The position numbers and the translations under genes were made by a program. The notes below the pieces were generated by a model. It was not told the DNA's origin. It saw only the letters and a list, made by a program, of their open reading frames with translations, and ran no database searches. This document shows positions 5,640 through 12,218 of a stretch of DNA of 12,218 nucleotides, one piece after another; positions within the stretch are counted from its first letter, which is position 1, and each line of letters opens with the position of its first letter. The stretch is from Oscillospiraceae bacterium (GTDB lineage: Bacteria > Bacillota > Clostridia > Oscillospirales > UBA929), in the NCBI GenBank assembly GCA_031271525.1, contig JAISVO010000167.1, positions 1 through 12,218 on the forward strand, in the 5' to 3' direction.

Positions 5640-7604
5640 ATGCCGGAGTTTCAAGTGGTCAGCCCGTATCAGCCCGCCGGCGACCAGCCGAAGGCGATCG
5701 ACCGTCTGTCCCAAGGGATCGAGAACGGCTTGCAGGAACAGACCCTGCTGGGTGTCACCGGTTCGGGGAAGACCTTCACAATGGCGAAGGTTATCGAGCG
5801 GGTGAGACGCCCGACCTTGGTGCTAGCGCACAACAAGACGCTGGCGGCTCAGCTCTGCGCCGAGCTGAAGGAGTATTTCCCGGGCAACGCGGTGGAATAC
5901 TTCGTCTCCTACTTCGACTACTATCAGCCCGAGGCGTATATCCCCCACACCGACACCTACATCGAGAAGGACAGCAGTATCAACGACGAGATCGAACGCC
6001 TGCGGCACTCCGCCACCTCGTCCCTCGCCGAGCGGCGGGACGTGATCGTGGTGTCGTCGGTATCCTGCATCTACGGCTTAGGCGACCCGACCAACTATAA
6101 GAATATGCCCCTCTCAATCCGCCCGGGGATGACGGTCAAACGGAACGATATGCTGAAGAAACTCGTCTCGATCCGCTACAGCCGAAACGACGTGGCGTTT
6201 GAACGGAACATGTTCCGGGTGCGGGGGGATACGGTGGAAATCTTTCCGGCCTACTACAACGACCGCGCCATCCGGGTGGAGTTCTTCGGCGACGAGGTCG
6301 AACGGGTGAGCGAAATTGACATCGTAACCGGCGCGACCCGCTTGGTGCTGAACCACATCGCGGTCTATCCGGCGACCCACTACATCACCGACCCCGAGAC
6401 GATGGAAGAAGCCCTCCGGGAGATCGAGGACGAGCTGTGGGCGCGGGTCAAGGAGTTTGAGGAGAACGACAAGCTGGTGGAGGCACAGCGTCTCAAGCAG
6501 CGCACCCTCTACGATATCGAGAGTATGCGGGAGTTGGGCTTCTGCTCTGGGATCGAGAACTACTCCCGCCCGCTGAGCCGCCGCGCGCCCGGCTCCACCC
6601 CGTACACCCTGCTCGATTATTTCCCCAAGGACTTTTTATTGATTGTGGACGAGTCCCACGTCACCGTCCCACAGGTGCGGGGGATGTTCAACGGTGACCG
6701 CGCCCGGAAGACCACTCTGGTGGAATACGGCTTTCGGCTCCCTTCGGCGTACGACAACCGCCCGCTCAACTTGGGCGAGTTCACCGGAAAGCTGAACCAG
6801 ACCGTCTATGTCTCGGCGACCCCCGCGCTCTATGAGCGGGAGCGGAGCGGTCAGATCGTCGAGCAGGTGATCCGCCCGACCGGGCTGGTTGACCCAGAGG
6901 TCCTCCTCCGCCCGGTCAAGGGACAGATCGACGACCTGCTGGGCGAGATCAACGAGCGCGCCGAACGGAAGGAACGGGTACTGGTCACAACCCTTACCAA
7001 AAAGATGGCGGAGGACCTGACCGCGCACTATCAGCGGCTCGGGGTAAGGGTTCGTTACCTCCACCACAAGATCGACACGCTGGAGCGGATCGAGCTGATC
7101 CGCGACCTGCGGATGGGCGTCTTTGACGTGCTGATCGGTATCAACCTCCTCCGGGAGGGGATTGACCTGCCCGAGGTCAGCCTTGTCGCGATCCTCGACG
7201 CCGACAAGGAAGGGTTCCTCCGAAGCGAGACCTCGCTGATCCAGATCATCGGCCGGGCGGCCCGGAACGCCGAAGGGCGGGTCATTCTCTACGCCGACGG
7301 TGTGACAAACTCGATGCGCCGCGCAATCGACGAGACGAACCGCCGCCGCGACCTTCAAATCGAGTTCAACCGGATTCATGGCATCACCCCCAAGACGATC
7401 ATCAAAAAAGTCGGCGAAGCGCCCGAAATCATCCGGAAAGGCGAGGCAGCGCTCGCCAAGGGCGACAAGCAGCTCACCGAGAAGGAGCGGCTGGAAACCC
7501 TGAAAAAGCTCGAAACCGAGATGAAAAAAGCCGCTCAGATGCTGGAATTCGAATACGCCGCGCTGCTGCGCGACCAGATCATCAAGTTAAAATCCAATGC
7601 GTGA
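5640..7604 (+). CDS. uvrB: UvrABC excinuclease subunit B
   Basis: UvrB is the damage-verification helicase of nucleotide excision repair. UvrA loads it on DNA, and it then recruits UvrC for dual incision. The 654 residues are full length. Seen: Walker A GVTGSGKT (38-45); the beta-hairpin region YFDYYQPEAYIPHTDTYIEK, which clamps one DNA strand; the DEAD-like LIVDESHVTVPQVRGM; GINLLREGIDLPEV; helicase motif VI QIIGRAARN; and a C-terminal UVR domain (KLETEMKKAAQMLEFEYAAL), which contacts UvrC. I chose the ATG at 5640 because MPEFQVVSPYQPAGDQP is the normal UvrB N-terminus. The in-frame TTG at 5577 sits on the -35 box, upstream of the expected transcript start. The first gene of uvrB-uvrA, it is predicted to be SOS-inducible through the spacer operator. 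Confidence 0.98.
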   Translation: MPEFQVVSPYQPAGDQPKAIDRLSQGIENGLQEQTLLGVTGSGKTFTMAKVIERVRRPTLVLAHNKTLAAQLCAELKEYFPGNAVEYFVSYFDYYQPEAYIPHTDTYIEKDSSINDEIERLRHSATSSLAERRDVIVVSSVSCIYGLGDPTNYKNMPLSIRPGMTVKRNDMLKKLVSIRYSRNDVAFERNMFRVRGDTVEIFPAYYNDRAIRVEFFGDEVERVSEIDIVTGATRLVLNHIAVYPATHYITDPETMEEALREIEDELWARVKEFEENDKLVEAQRLKQRTLYDIESMRELGFCSGIENYSRPLSRRAPGSTPYTLLDYFPKDFLLIVDESHVTVPQVRGMFNGDRARKTTLVEYGFRLPSAYDNRPLNLGEFTGKLNQTVYVSATPALYERERSGQIVEQVIRPTGLVDPEVLLRPVKGQIDDLLGEINERAERKERVLVTTLTKKMAEDLTAHYQRLGVRVRYLHHKIDTLERIELIRDLRMGVFDVLIGINLLREGIDLPEVSLVAILDADKEGFLRSETSLIQIIGRAARNAEGRVILYADGVTNSMRRAIDETNRRRDLQIEFNRIHGITPKTIIKKVGEAPEIIRKGEAALAKGDKQLTEKERLETLKKLETEMKKAAQMLEFEYAALLRDQIIKLKSNA

Positions 7605-7620
7605 AAAGTTTTGGAAGATT

Positions 7621-7649
7621 CTCAAGACATTTTTTAAAAGTGTCTTGAG
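7621..7649. other. Hairpin between uvrB and uvrA
   Basis: CTCAAGACA (7621-7629) and TGTCTTGAG (7641-7649) form a perfect 9-bp inverted repeat. The T6A4G between them can extend the stem to about 13 bp around a TTA triloop. There is no U-run after it on the plus strand, so it is unlikely to stop transcription fully. It ends 5 nt before the uvrA Shine-Dalgarno (GGAGG, 7655-7659). It may act as an RNA stability or processing element or a weak attenuator. Confidence 0.6.
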
Positions 7650-7670
7650 CCGCCGGAGGCAGCTAAAGCG

Positions 7671-10502
7671 ATGAGAGATTCAATTTATGTCAAGGGTGCG
7701 CGGGAGCACAACCTCAAGAATGTCGATGTTGAGATTCCGAGGGACAAGCTGGTGGTCCTCACCGGGCTGTCCGGCTCGGGGAAGAGCTCGCTCGCCTTCG
7801 ACACCATCTATGCCGAGGGTCAGCGGCGGTATGTCGAGAGCCTGTCGGCTTACGCGCGACAGTTTTTGGGTCAGATGGAGAAGCCGGACGTCGATTACAT
7901 CGACGGCCTGTCGCCCGCTATCTCAATCGACCAGAAGACGACGAGCAAGAACCCGCGTTCCACCGTCGGCACGGTCACCGAAATCTACGATTACCTCCGC
8001 CTGCTCTGGGCGCGGATCGGCATCCCGCACTGTCCGCGCTGCGGGAAGGTGATTCACCAGCAGTCGATCGACCAGATCATCGACGGCGTGCTGGCGCTGC
8101 CCGAATCGAGCCGTATCCAAGTCCTCGCGCCGGTGGTGCGGGCGCGGAAGGGCGAGTACCAAAAAGTCTTCACCGACGCCCGGAAGAGCGGCTACGCGAG
8201 GGTCCGGGTGGACGGGAGCCTGTACGAGCTGACCGAGACGATCACGCTGGACAAGAATAAGAAGCACAGCATCGAGATCGTCATCGACCGGCTTGTCATC
8301 AAACCGGACATCCAGCAGCGGCTGACCGATTCGGTGGAGATCGCCGCCGGTTTGTCCGGGGGTCTTGTCGTCATCGACATCGGCCCCGGGGAGCGGGAGC
8401 TGCTCTTCTCGCAGAATTACGCCTGCGAGGACTGCGGCATCTCGATGGAGGAGCTGACCCCCCGGATGTTCTCCTTCAATAATCCCTATGGTTCCTGCCC
8501 CACCTGTATGGGCTTGGGAGCGCATATGAAGGTCGATCCGGCGCGGATCATCCCGGACATGTCCCTCTCGCTGCGGGAAGGGGCTGTGACCGCCTTGGGC
8601 TGGGGCGGCAGCGACGACAACACCATCGCCCGGATGTACTACAGCGGGCTCGCGAAGCGGTATAACTTCTCGATCGACACCCCGGTACGGGACCTCCCCG
8701 AGGAAGTGCTTGACGCGCTGTTCTACGGCACAAAAGGGGTAAAGCTCGACCTCCCCTACATCAAGGCGAACGGGCAGACCGCCATCCACCACCACGCGTT
8801 TGAGGGCTTGGTGAGCAACTTGGAGCGCCGCTACCGGGACACCCAGTCGGACGGCTCCCGCCAACAGATCGAGGAACTTATGTCGCCGGTGCCCTGCCCC
8901 GACTGCAAGGGGAAGCGTTTGAAGAAGGAGAGCCTAGCCGTCACCGTCGGAGGCGTGGACATCGCGGAATATACGGCCAAGCCGGTGTCCGAGGCGCTGG
9001 CGTTCTGGGACGGCATCGAGTTCAACGACCGGGAGAGACAGATCGGCGACCGTATCCTGAAGGAAATTCGGGAGCGCTTGGGTTTCCTGCGCTCGGTCGG
9101 GCTGGAATACCTCACCTTGGCGCGGCAGTCGGGCAGCCTGTCCGGCGGAGAGAGTCAGCGGATCCGGCTCGCGACCCAGATCGGCTCCTCGCTGATGGGG
9201 GTTCTGTACATCCTCGACGAGCCGTCGATCGGCCTGCACCAGCGGGACAACAAGAAGCTCTTAGCGACCCTCAAGCGCCTCCGCGACCTCGGCAACACGC
9301 TCCTCGTCGTCGAGCACGACGAGGAGACGATGCGGGAAGCCGATTACATCGTCGATGTCGGCCCGGGCGCGGGGATCCACGGCGGCAAGATCGTCGCGGC
9401 GGGGACCCTTTCGGAGATCATGGCGTGCGACAGCTCGATCACCGGGCAGTACCTGTCGGGGCGGAAGTCGGTTCCGATTCCTCGGGAGCGCCGGAAGGGG
9501 AGCGGTAAATCCCTGACCGTGCGCGGCGCGAGGGAGAACAACCTCCGGGGGATCGACGTCTCGATCCCGCTGGGCTGTTTCACCTGCGTCACCGGGGTGT
9601 CCGGATCGGGGAAAAGCTCCCTTGTCAACCACATCCTGTACAAAGCGCTGGCGGGGAAGCTAAACCGCGCCCGCACCCGTCCCGGGGCGCACGACACCTT
9701 AGAGGGACTGCAATACCTTGACAAGGTGATCGATATCGACCAGTCCCCGATCGGGCGCACACCCCGCTCCAACCCGGCGACCTATACCGGGCTGTTCACC
9801 GATATACGCGACCTCTTTGCCTCAACCCCCGACGCGAAGATGCGGGGCTACGGTCCGGGCCGGTTCTCGTTCAACACCCGAGGCGGGCGGTGCGAAGCCT
9901 GCGCCGGGGATGGGCTGATCAAAATCGAGATGCACTTCCTGCCCGACATCTATATCCCCTGCGAGGTGTGCAAGGGGAAGCGGTATAACCGCGAGACGCT
10001 GGAGGTGCGTTATAAGCAGAAGAACATCCATGAGGTGCTGGACATGACCTGCGACGAGGCGCTGGAGTTCTTCCAAAGCCTCCCCCGTCTCGCCCGGAAG
10101 GTGCAAACCCTCTGCGAGGTGGGCCTCGGCTACATTAAGCTAGGCCAGCCGTCCACCACCCTGTCGGGCGGCGAGGCGCAGCGCGTCAAGCTCGCGACCG
10201 AGCTGTCCCGCAGGGGAACCGGCAACACCATCTATATCCTCGACGAACCCACGACCGGGCTGCACACCGCCGACACCCACCGCCTGATCGAGGTGCTGGG
10301 GCGGCTGGTGGACGGCGGCAACACTGTCGTCGTCATCGAGCATAACATGGAGGTCATCAAGACCGCCGACTATATCATCGACTTGGGGCCCGAAGGGGGC
10401 GGCAAAGGAGGGCACATAGTCGCGCAGGGGACCCCCGAGGAGGTCGCGGCCTGCGAGGCGTCGTACACAGGTTTGTTTTTGAAGGAAGCGCTTCAGCAAT
10501 GA
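7671..10502 (+). CDS. uvrA: UvrABC excinuclease subunit A
   Basis: UvrA is the dimeric ABC-type ATPase that finds bulky DNA lesions and hands them to UvrB. It is full length at 943 residues, with both ATPase modules complete. Module I has Walker A GLSGSGKS (32-39), the signature LSGGESQR (from L490) and Walker B ILDEPS (514-519). Module II has Walker A GVSGSGKS (642-649), the signature LSGGEAQR (from L831) and Walker B ILDEPT (from I856). Zinc module 1 is C252-x2-C255-x20-C276-x2-C279; zinc module 2 is C741-x2-C744 with C764-x2-C767. A further CPRC pair is at 121-124. The ATG at 7671 has GGAGG 11 nt upstream, a slightly long spacing, and MRDSIYVKGAREHNLKN is the usual N-terminus. It is cotranscribed with uvrB across a 66-bp gap that holds a hairpin. 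Nothing is missing. Confidence 0.98.
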   Translation: MRDSIYVKGAREHNLKNVDVEIPRDKLVVLTGLSGSGKSSLAFDTIYAEGQRRYVESLSAYARQFLGQMEKPDVDYIDGLSPAISIDQKTTSKNPRSTVGTVTEIYDYLRLLWARIGIPHCPRCGKVIHQQSIDQIIDGVLALPESSRIQVLAPVVRARKGEYQKVFTDARKSGYARVRVDGSLYELTETITLDKNKKHSIEIVIDRLVIKPDIQQRLTDSVEIAAGLSGGLVVIDIGPGERELLFSQNYACEDCGISMEELTPRMFSFNNPYGSCPTCMGLGAHMKVDPARIIPDMSLSLREGAVTALGWGGSDDNTIARMYYSGLAKRYNFSIDTPVRDLPEEVLDALFYGTKGVKLDLPYIKANGQTAIHHHAFEGLVSNLERRYRDTQSDGSRQQIEELMSPVPCPDCKGKRLKKESLAVTVGGVDIAEYTAKPVSEALAFWDGIEFNDRERQIGDRILKEIRERLGFLRSVGLEYLTLARQSGSLSGGESQRIRLATQIGSSLMGVLYILDEPSIGLHQRDNKKLLATLKRLRDLGNTLLVVEHDEETMREADYIVDVGPGAGIHGGKIVAAGTLSEIMACDSSITGQYLSGRKSVPIPRERRKGSGKSLTVRGARENNLRGIDVSIPLGCFTCVTGVSGSGKSSLVNHILYKALAGKLNRARTRPGAHDTLEGLQYLDKVIDIDQSPIGRTPRSNPATYTGLFTDIRDLFASTPDAKMRGYGPGRFSFNTRGGRCEACAGDGLIKIEMHFLPDIYIPCEVCKGKRYNRETLEVRYKQKNIHEVLDMTCDEALEFFQSLPRLARKVQTLCEVGLGYIKLGQPSTTLSGGEAQRVKLATELSRRGTGNTIYILDEPTTGLHTADTHRLIEVLGRLVDGGNTVVVIEHNMEVIKTADYIIDLGPEGGGKGGHIVAQGTPEEVAACEASYTGLFLKEALQQ

Positions 10503-10521
10503 GCAGTGAACAACGAACAAC
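10501..10521 (+). repeat. Short heptamer tandem repeat at the uvrA stop
   Basis: Three head-to-tail 7-mers run through the uvrA/MATE junction: GAGCAGT, GAACAAC, GAACAAC. The last two are identical and the first differs at two positions. They begin within the uvrA stop codon and fill the whole 21-bp convergent gap. This is a weak signal that could be chance or the remnant of a dispersed heptamer repeat. Confidence 0.35.
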
Positions 10522-10523
10522 GG

Positions 10524-11885
10524 TTATACTTTGATCGTCTTCCAATGTCCCCGGTTCAAGCGGAGCAAGGTCAGGACGCTTCGCAGGATCTGGTCGATCA
10601 GCACCGAAATCCACGCGCCCATCAGTTCCAGCGGGATGGCGAAGACAAAAAGAGCCGCCGACAGCGGACGGACGACCAGCACTGTCGCGAGCATGATCAC
10701 CGTCGTCGCCCGGGTATCGCCCGCGCCCCGCAGCGCGCCCGACACGATGATCGCGGAGCCTTGGAAGGGCATGATGAACGCCATGATCCGGAAGATCTCG
10801 CCGCCCATCCGGATGATTTCCGCGTCGCCGTTATACAGCCAGATGATCGACTTCCCGCTGAAAAAAAACAGGATCCCGATCAGGACCGATCCCGCCATTC
10901 CCATCCGTCGCGCGGCTTTCGCGTAAGCCAGCGCGTGGTCGGGCCGCTTCGCGCCGAGGCTCTGTCCCATCAGCGCCGCCGATGCGATGCCGAACGCCTC
11001 GCCGTTAACGAAGGAGAGCGCCAAGACACTCATACAGATTTGGTGGGTCGCCAGCATATCGGTGCCGAGGGTCGCCACCACTTTGGCGTACGCGATGAAT
11101 CCCGTCCGAATCACAAACTGCTCCAGCATCGAGGGAAGCCCCACTCGCGTCAGACGGAGGATGATCTCGTGGTCGGGGCTCCAGCTGTCCCCCCATCGGA
11201 GGAAGACATAGTTTTTCCCCCGCAGTAGAATGGCAATGGCGGCCAGCATGGCGACCCCCTGCCCGATGACGGTGGCGAGCGACGCGCCGGCAACCTCCAT
11301 CCTCGGAAATCCCCAGCGCCCCTCGATTAAGAGGTAGTTTCCGACAAGGTTGACACCGTTCGCGAGGAGGTTATACAGCATCGCGGCACGGGTGTTGCCC
11401 GCGCCCCGCAGGGCGGCGGAGATCGCGCTGGTGACGGCGATTGTCGGAAGCCCAAGCATCTGGATCTGCAGGTAGGAGATACCGGCGTTCCGGGCGAAGG
11501 CGTCCTCCGGACCCATGAAGTCGATCAAGCTTGGCGTCGCGAAGTACCCCCCGACGGCGCAGACAATGCCCGCCCCGAGGTTTAAGAGGAGCGCCTGACG
11601 AGTCGCCCGGCGGGCGGCTTCCTGTTCTCCGGCGCCCCGAAAGCGACTGACCAGCGCGGTCGTCCCGGTGTTTAGGGCGATCATAACAGCCATCATCAGG
11701 AACTTCGGCTGGGTGGACAACCCCACGCCGGCTATGGCCCACGCGCCCAAGTTCCCCACCATCATCAGATCGGCCATCGAGGTCAACTGCCCCAGCAGCA
11801 ATTCAGCCCAGCTCGGCGCGGCGAGCTTCAGGACGGTCCTGTTCACCCTCTCAGGGACGGCGTTCGCGCTGTCCAGTTGCCCCAC
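10524..11885 (-). CDS. MATE-family multidrug efflux transporter
   Basis: This 453-residue inner-membrane antiporter of the MATE (NorM/DinF) class would expel drugs or metabolites using Na+ or H+ gradients. Seen: length typical for the family, roughly twelve hydrophobic spans, and internal duplication of MATE signatures. The N-terminal half has LAAPSWAELLLGQLTSMADLMMVG and SAALRGAGNTRAAM; the C-terminal half has VGLPSMLEQFV and SGALRGAGDTRATT. The only suitable start in frame is a GTG at 11885, with GAGAGGG just upstream at tight spacing; an ATG at 11887 is out of frame. A later GTG (codon 14) is possible. It lies downstream of trmB in the same direction and ends 21 bp from the uvrA stop, tail to tail. 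Substrate is not predictable. Confidence 0.93.
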   Translation of the reverse strand: MGQLDSANAVPERVNRTVLKLAAPSWAELLLGQLTSMADLMMVGNLGAWAIAGVGLSTQPKFLMMAVMIALNTGTTALVSRFRGAGEQEAARRATRQALLLNLGAGIVCAVGGYFATPSLIDFMGPEDAFARNAGISYLQIQMLGLPTIAVTSAISAALRGAGNTRAAMLYNLLANGVNLVGNYLLIEGRWGFPRMEVAGASLATVIGQGVAMLAAIAILLRGKNYVFLRWGDSWSPDHEIILRLTRVGLPSMLEQFVIRTGFIAYAKVVATLGTDMLATHQICMSVLALSFVNGEAFGIASAALMGQSLGAKRPDHALAYAKAARRMGMAGSVLIGILFFFSGKSIIWLYNGDAEIIRMGGEIFRIMAFIMPFQGSAIIVSGALRGAGDTRATTVIMLATVLVVRPLSAALFVFAIPLELMGAWISVLIDQILRSVLTLLRLNRGHWKTIKV

Positions 11886-11893
11886 ATCCCTCT

Positions 11894-11917
11894 CGCCGGT
11901 ACGTCACGGCGTTTTTT
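11894..11917 (+). terminator. Candidate rho-independent terminator on the plus strand
   Basis: CGCCG (11894-11898), an 8-nt loop and CGGCG (11907-11911) are followed by six T (11912-11917). The stem is GC-only but just 5 bp. It lies immediately upstream of the MATE start and points against that gene. Its only evident client would be plus-strand read-through from uvrBA, 1.4 kb away. On the minus strand the same hairpin directly precedes the MATE ribosome binding site and could affect translation instead. Confidence 0.35.
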
Positions 11918-11928
11918 ATAATACTCCC

Positions 11929-11982
11929 TTATTTTAGTAATAAATCACAACAAAGAGACTTTGGCATGAAAAGCTCACACAT
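11929..11982 (-). CDS. Possible 17-codon small ORF between trmB and the MATE gene
   Basis: An ATG at 11982 is preceded by AGGAGGG, which is fused to the trmB stop (TAGGAGGG). It opens a frame of 17 residues, MCELFMPKSLCCDLLLK, ending in TAA. The Shine-Dalgarno match is excellent, but the spacing (3 nt after AGGAGG) is shorter than ideal. No family is recognisable. It could be a leader peptide ahead of the transporter gene or chance; I consider it unproven. Confidence 0.2.
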   Translation of the reverse strand: MCELFMPKSLCCDLLLK

Positions 11983-11989
11983 TGCCCTC

Positions 11990-12218
11990 CTACTGGATAT
12001 TACCGCCGAGGACACCGCCTTGCGGACGCGCCGTCAGCGCGCCGATGGGCACCCCCAGCGCGCGGAATTTCTCCTCATATTCGGTCATCACCGCGTCCGG
12101 CGGGCTGTCCGAGTCGCATCGACCGATTGCCCAGCCCTCGGCGGCGAACTCTTTCAGCGCGAAGGAAAACAGGGGGGCGTTGTCGGTTTTGAATCGTAGC
12201 GTCCCGTTTTCGCCGATC
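11990..12218 (-). CDS. trmB: tRNA (guanine-N7-)-methyltransferase, C-terminal part, cut by window edge
   Basis: Only the last 75 complete codons are present; the gene continues beyond the right edge. TrmB transfers a methyl group from S-adenosylmethionine to N7 of G46 in the tRNA variable loop. Seen: the strand LRFKTDN followed by FSFALKEFAAEGW, then VMTEYEEKFRALGVPIGAL. The TxYExKF pattern in it is the conserved C-terminal TrmB motif used in binding substrate tRNA. The last residues (TARPQGGVLGGNIQ) are a short tail without known function. It reads toward the MATE gene 104 bp downstream, so read-through cotranscription is possible. The identification is firm despite the truncation. Confidence 0.88.
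   Translation of the reverse strand, partial: IGENGTLRFKTDNAPLFSFALKEFAAEGWAIGRCDSDSPPDAVMTEYEEKFRALGVPIGALTARPQGGVLGGNIQ

Noticed and set aside
6636..7379. 247-codon frame antisense to uvrB
   Set aside because: It is a shadow of the high-GC uvrB codons; the composition is biased and there is no independent start signal or family pattern.
7923..8864. 313-codon frame antisense to uvrA
   Set aside because: Long antisense frames are expected in GC-rich genes; the sequence reads as the complement of conserved UvrA motifs.
10506..11228. 240-codon frame antisense to the MATE gene
   Set aside because: The product is a low-complexity Arg/His/Asp-rich sequence typical of antisense translation of a hydrophobic membrane protein.
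11966..12199. 77-codon plus-strand frame near the right end
   Set aside because: It is antisense to the trmB C-terminus, whose TEYEEKF motif is clear on the minus strand.
1..12218. Defence island, CRISPR array, prophage, transposon or biosynthetic cluster
   Set aside because: All sizeable genes belong to translation, repair, regulation or efflux families; no repeats, integrase, transposase or repeat-spacer pattern was seen.

Overview
The window is a stretch of GC-rich bacterial chromosome, about 60% G+C by eye. It looks like a high-GC member of the Firmicutes, probably a clostridial or ruminococcal-type genome. Evidence for this is the uvrB-uvrA gene order, a Gram-positive type LexA/DinR box in the uvrB promoter, strong GGAGG-type ribosome binding sites, and a GluRS/MetRS-like pair whose sequence style I associate with clostridia. 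The lineage is an inference from family resemblance, not from a search. Nearly all of the DNA is coding; no gap without a gene exceeds about 170 bp. I see no tRNA, rRNA, insertion sequence, CRISPR array or prophage.

Layout from left to right. Positions 1-3226 (minus strand) hold a two-gene aminoacyl-tRNA synthetase operon: gltX, then a MetRS-like class I tRNA ligase whose start codon overlaps the gltX stop (ATGA) and which runs off the left edge. A short divergent promoter region (about 3249-3307) drives gltX to the left. To the right it drives a small HAD-fold protein that has lost its catalytic aspartates. After a 168-bp convergent gap comes a minus-strand pair: an AraC-type regulator with a GyrI-like effector domain (4588-5487), followed by a low-GC 2H phosphoesterase/LigT-like gene (4061-4573).

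Divergent from the AraC gene is the nucleotide excision repair operon uvrB-uvrA (5640-10502, plus strand). It is driven by a perfect-consensus sigma-A promoter with a LexA-type operator lying between -35 and -10. UvrA converges, 21 bp stop to stop, on a MATE-family efflux transporter (10524-11885, minus). Upstream of that is the 3' end of trmB, the tRNA m7G46 methyltransferase (11990-12218, minus), which leaves at the right edge.

The gene set is mostly translation and DNA repair housekeeping, and I do not see a large unknown system. The unusual parts are concentrated at the left. GluRS carries TIGN in place of HIGH. The coupled MetRS-like protein has lost KMSKS and apparently key methionine-pocket residues. 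A HAD pseudoenzyme is transcribed from a promoter whose -35 box is fused palindromically to that of gltX. Other points worth a look are a strong internal ribosome binding site inside the AraC/GyrI gene and the atypical base composition of the LigT-like gene.
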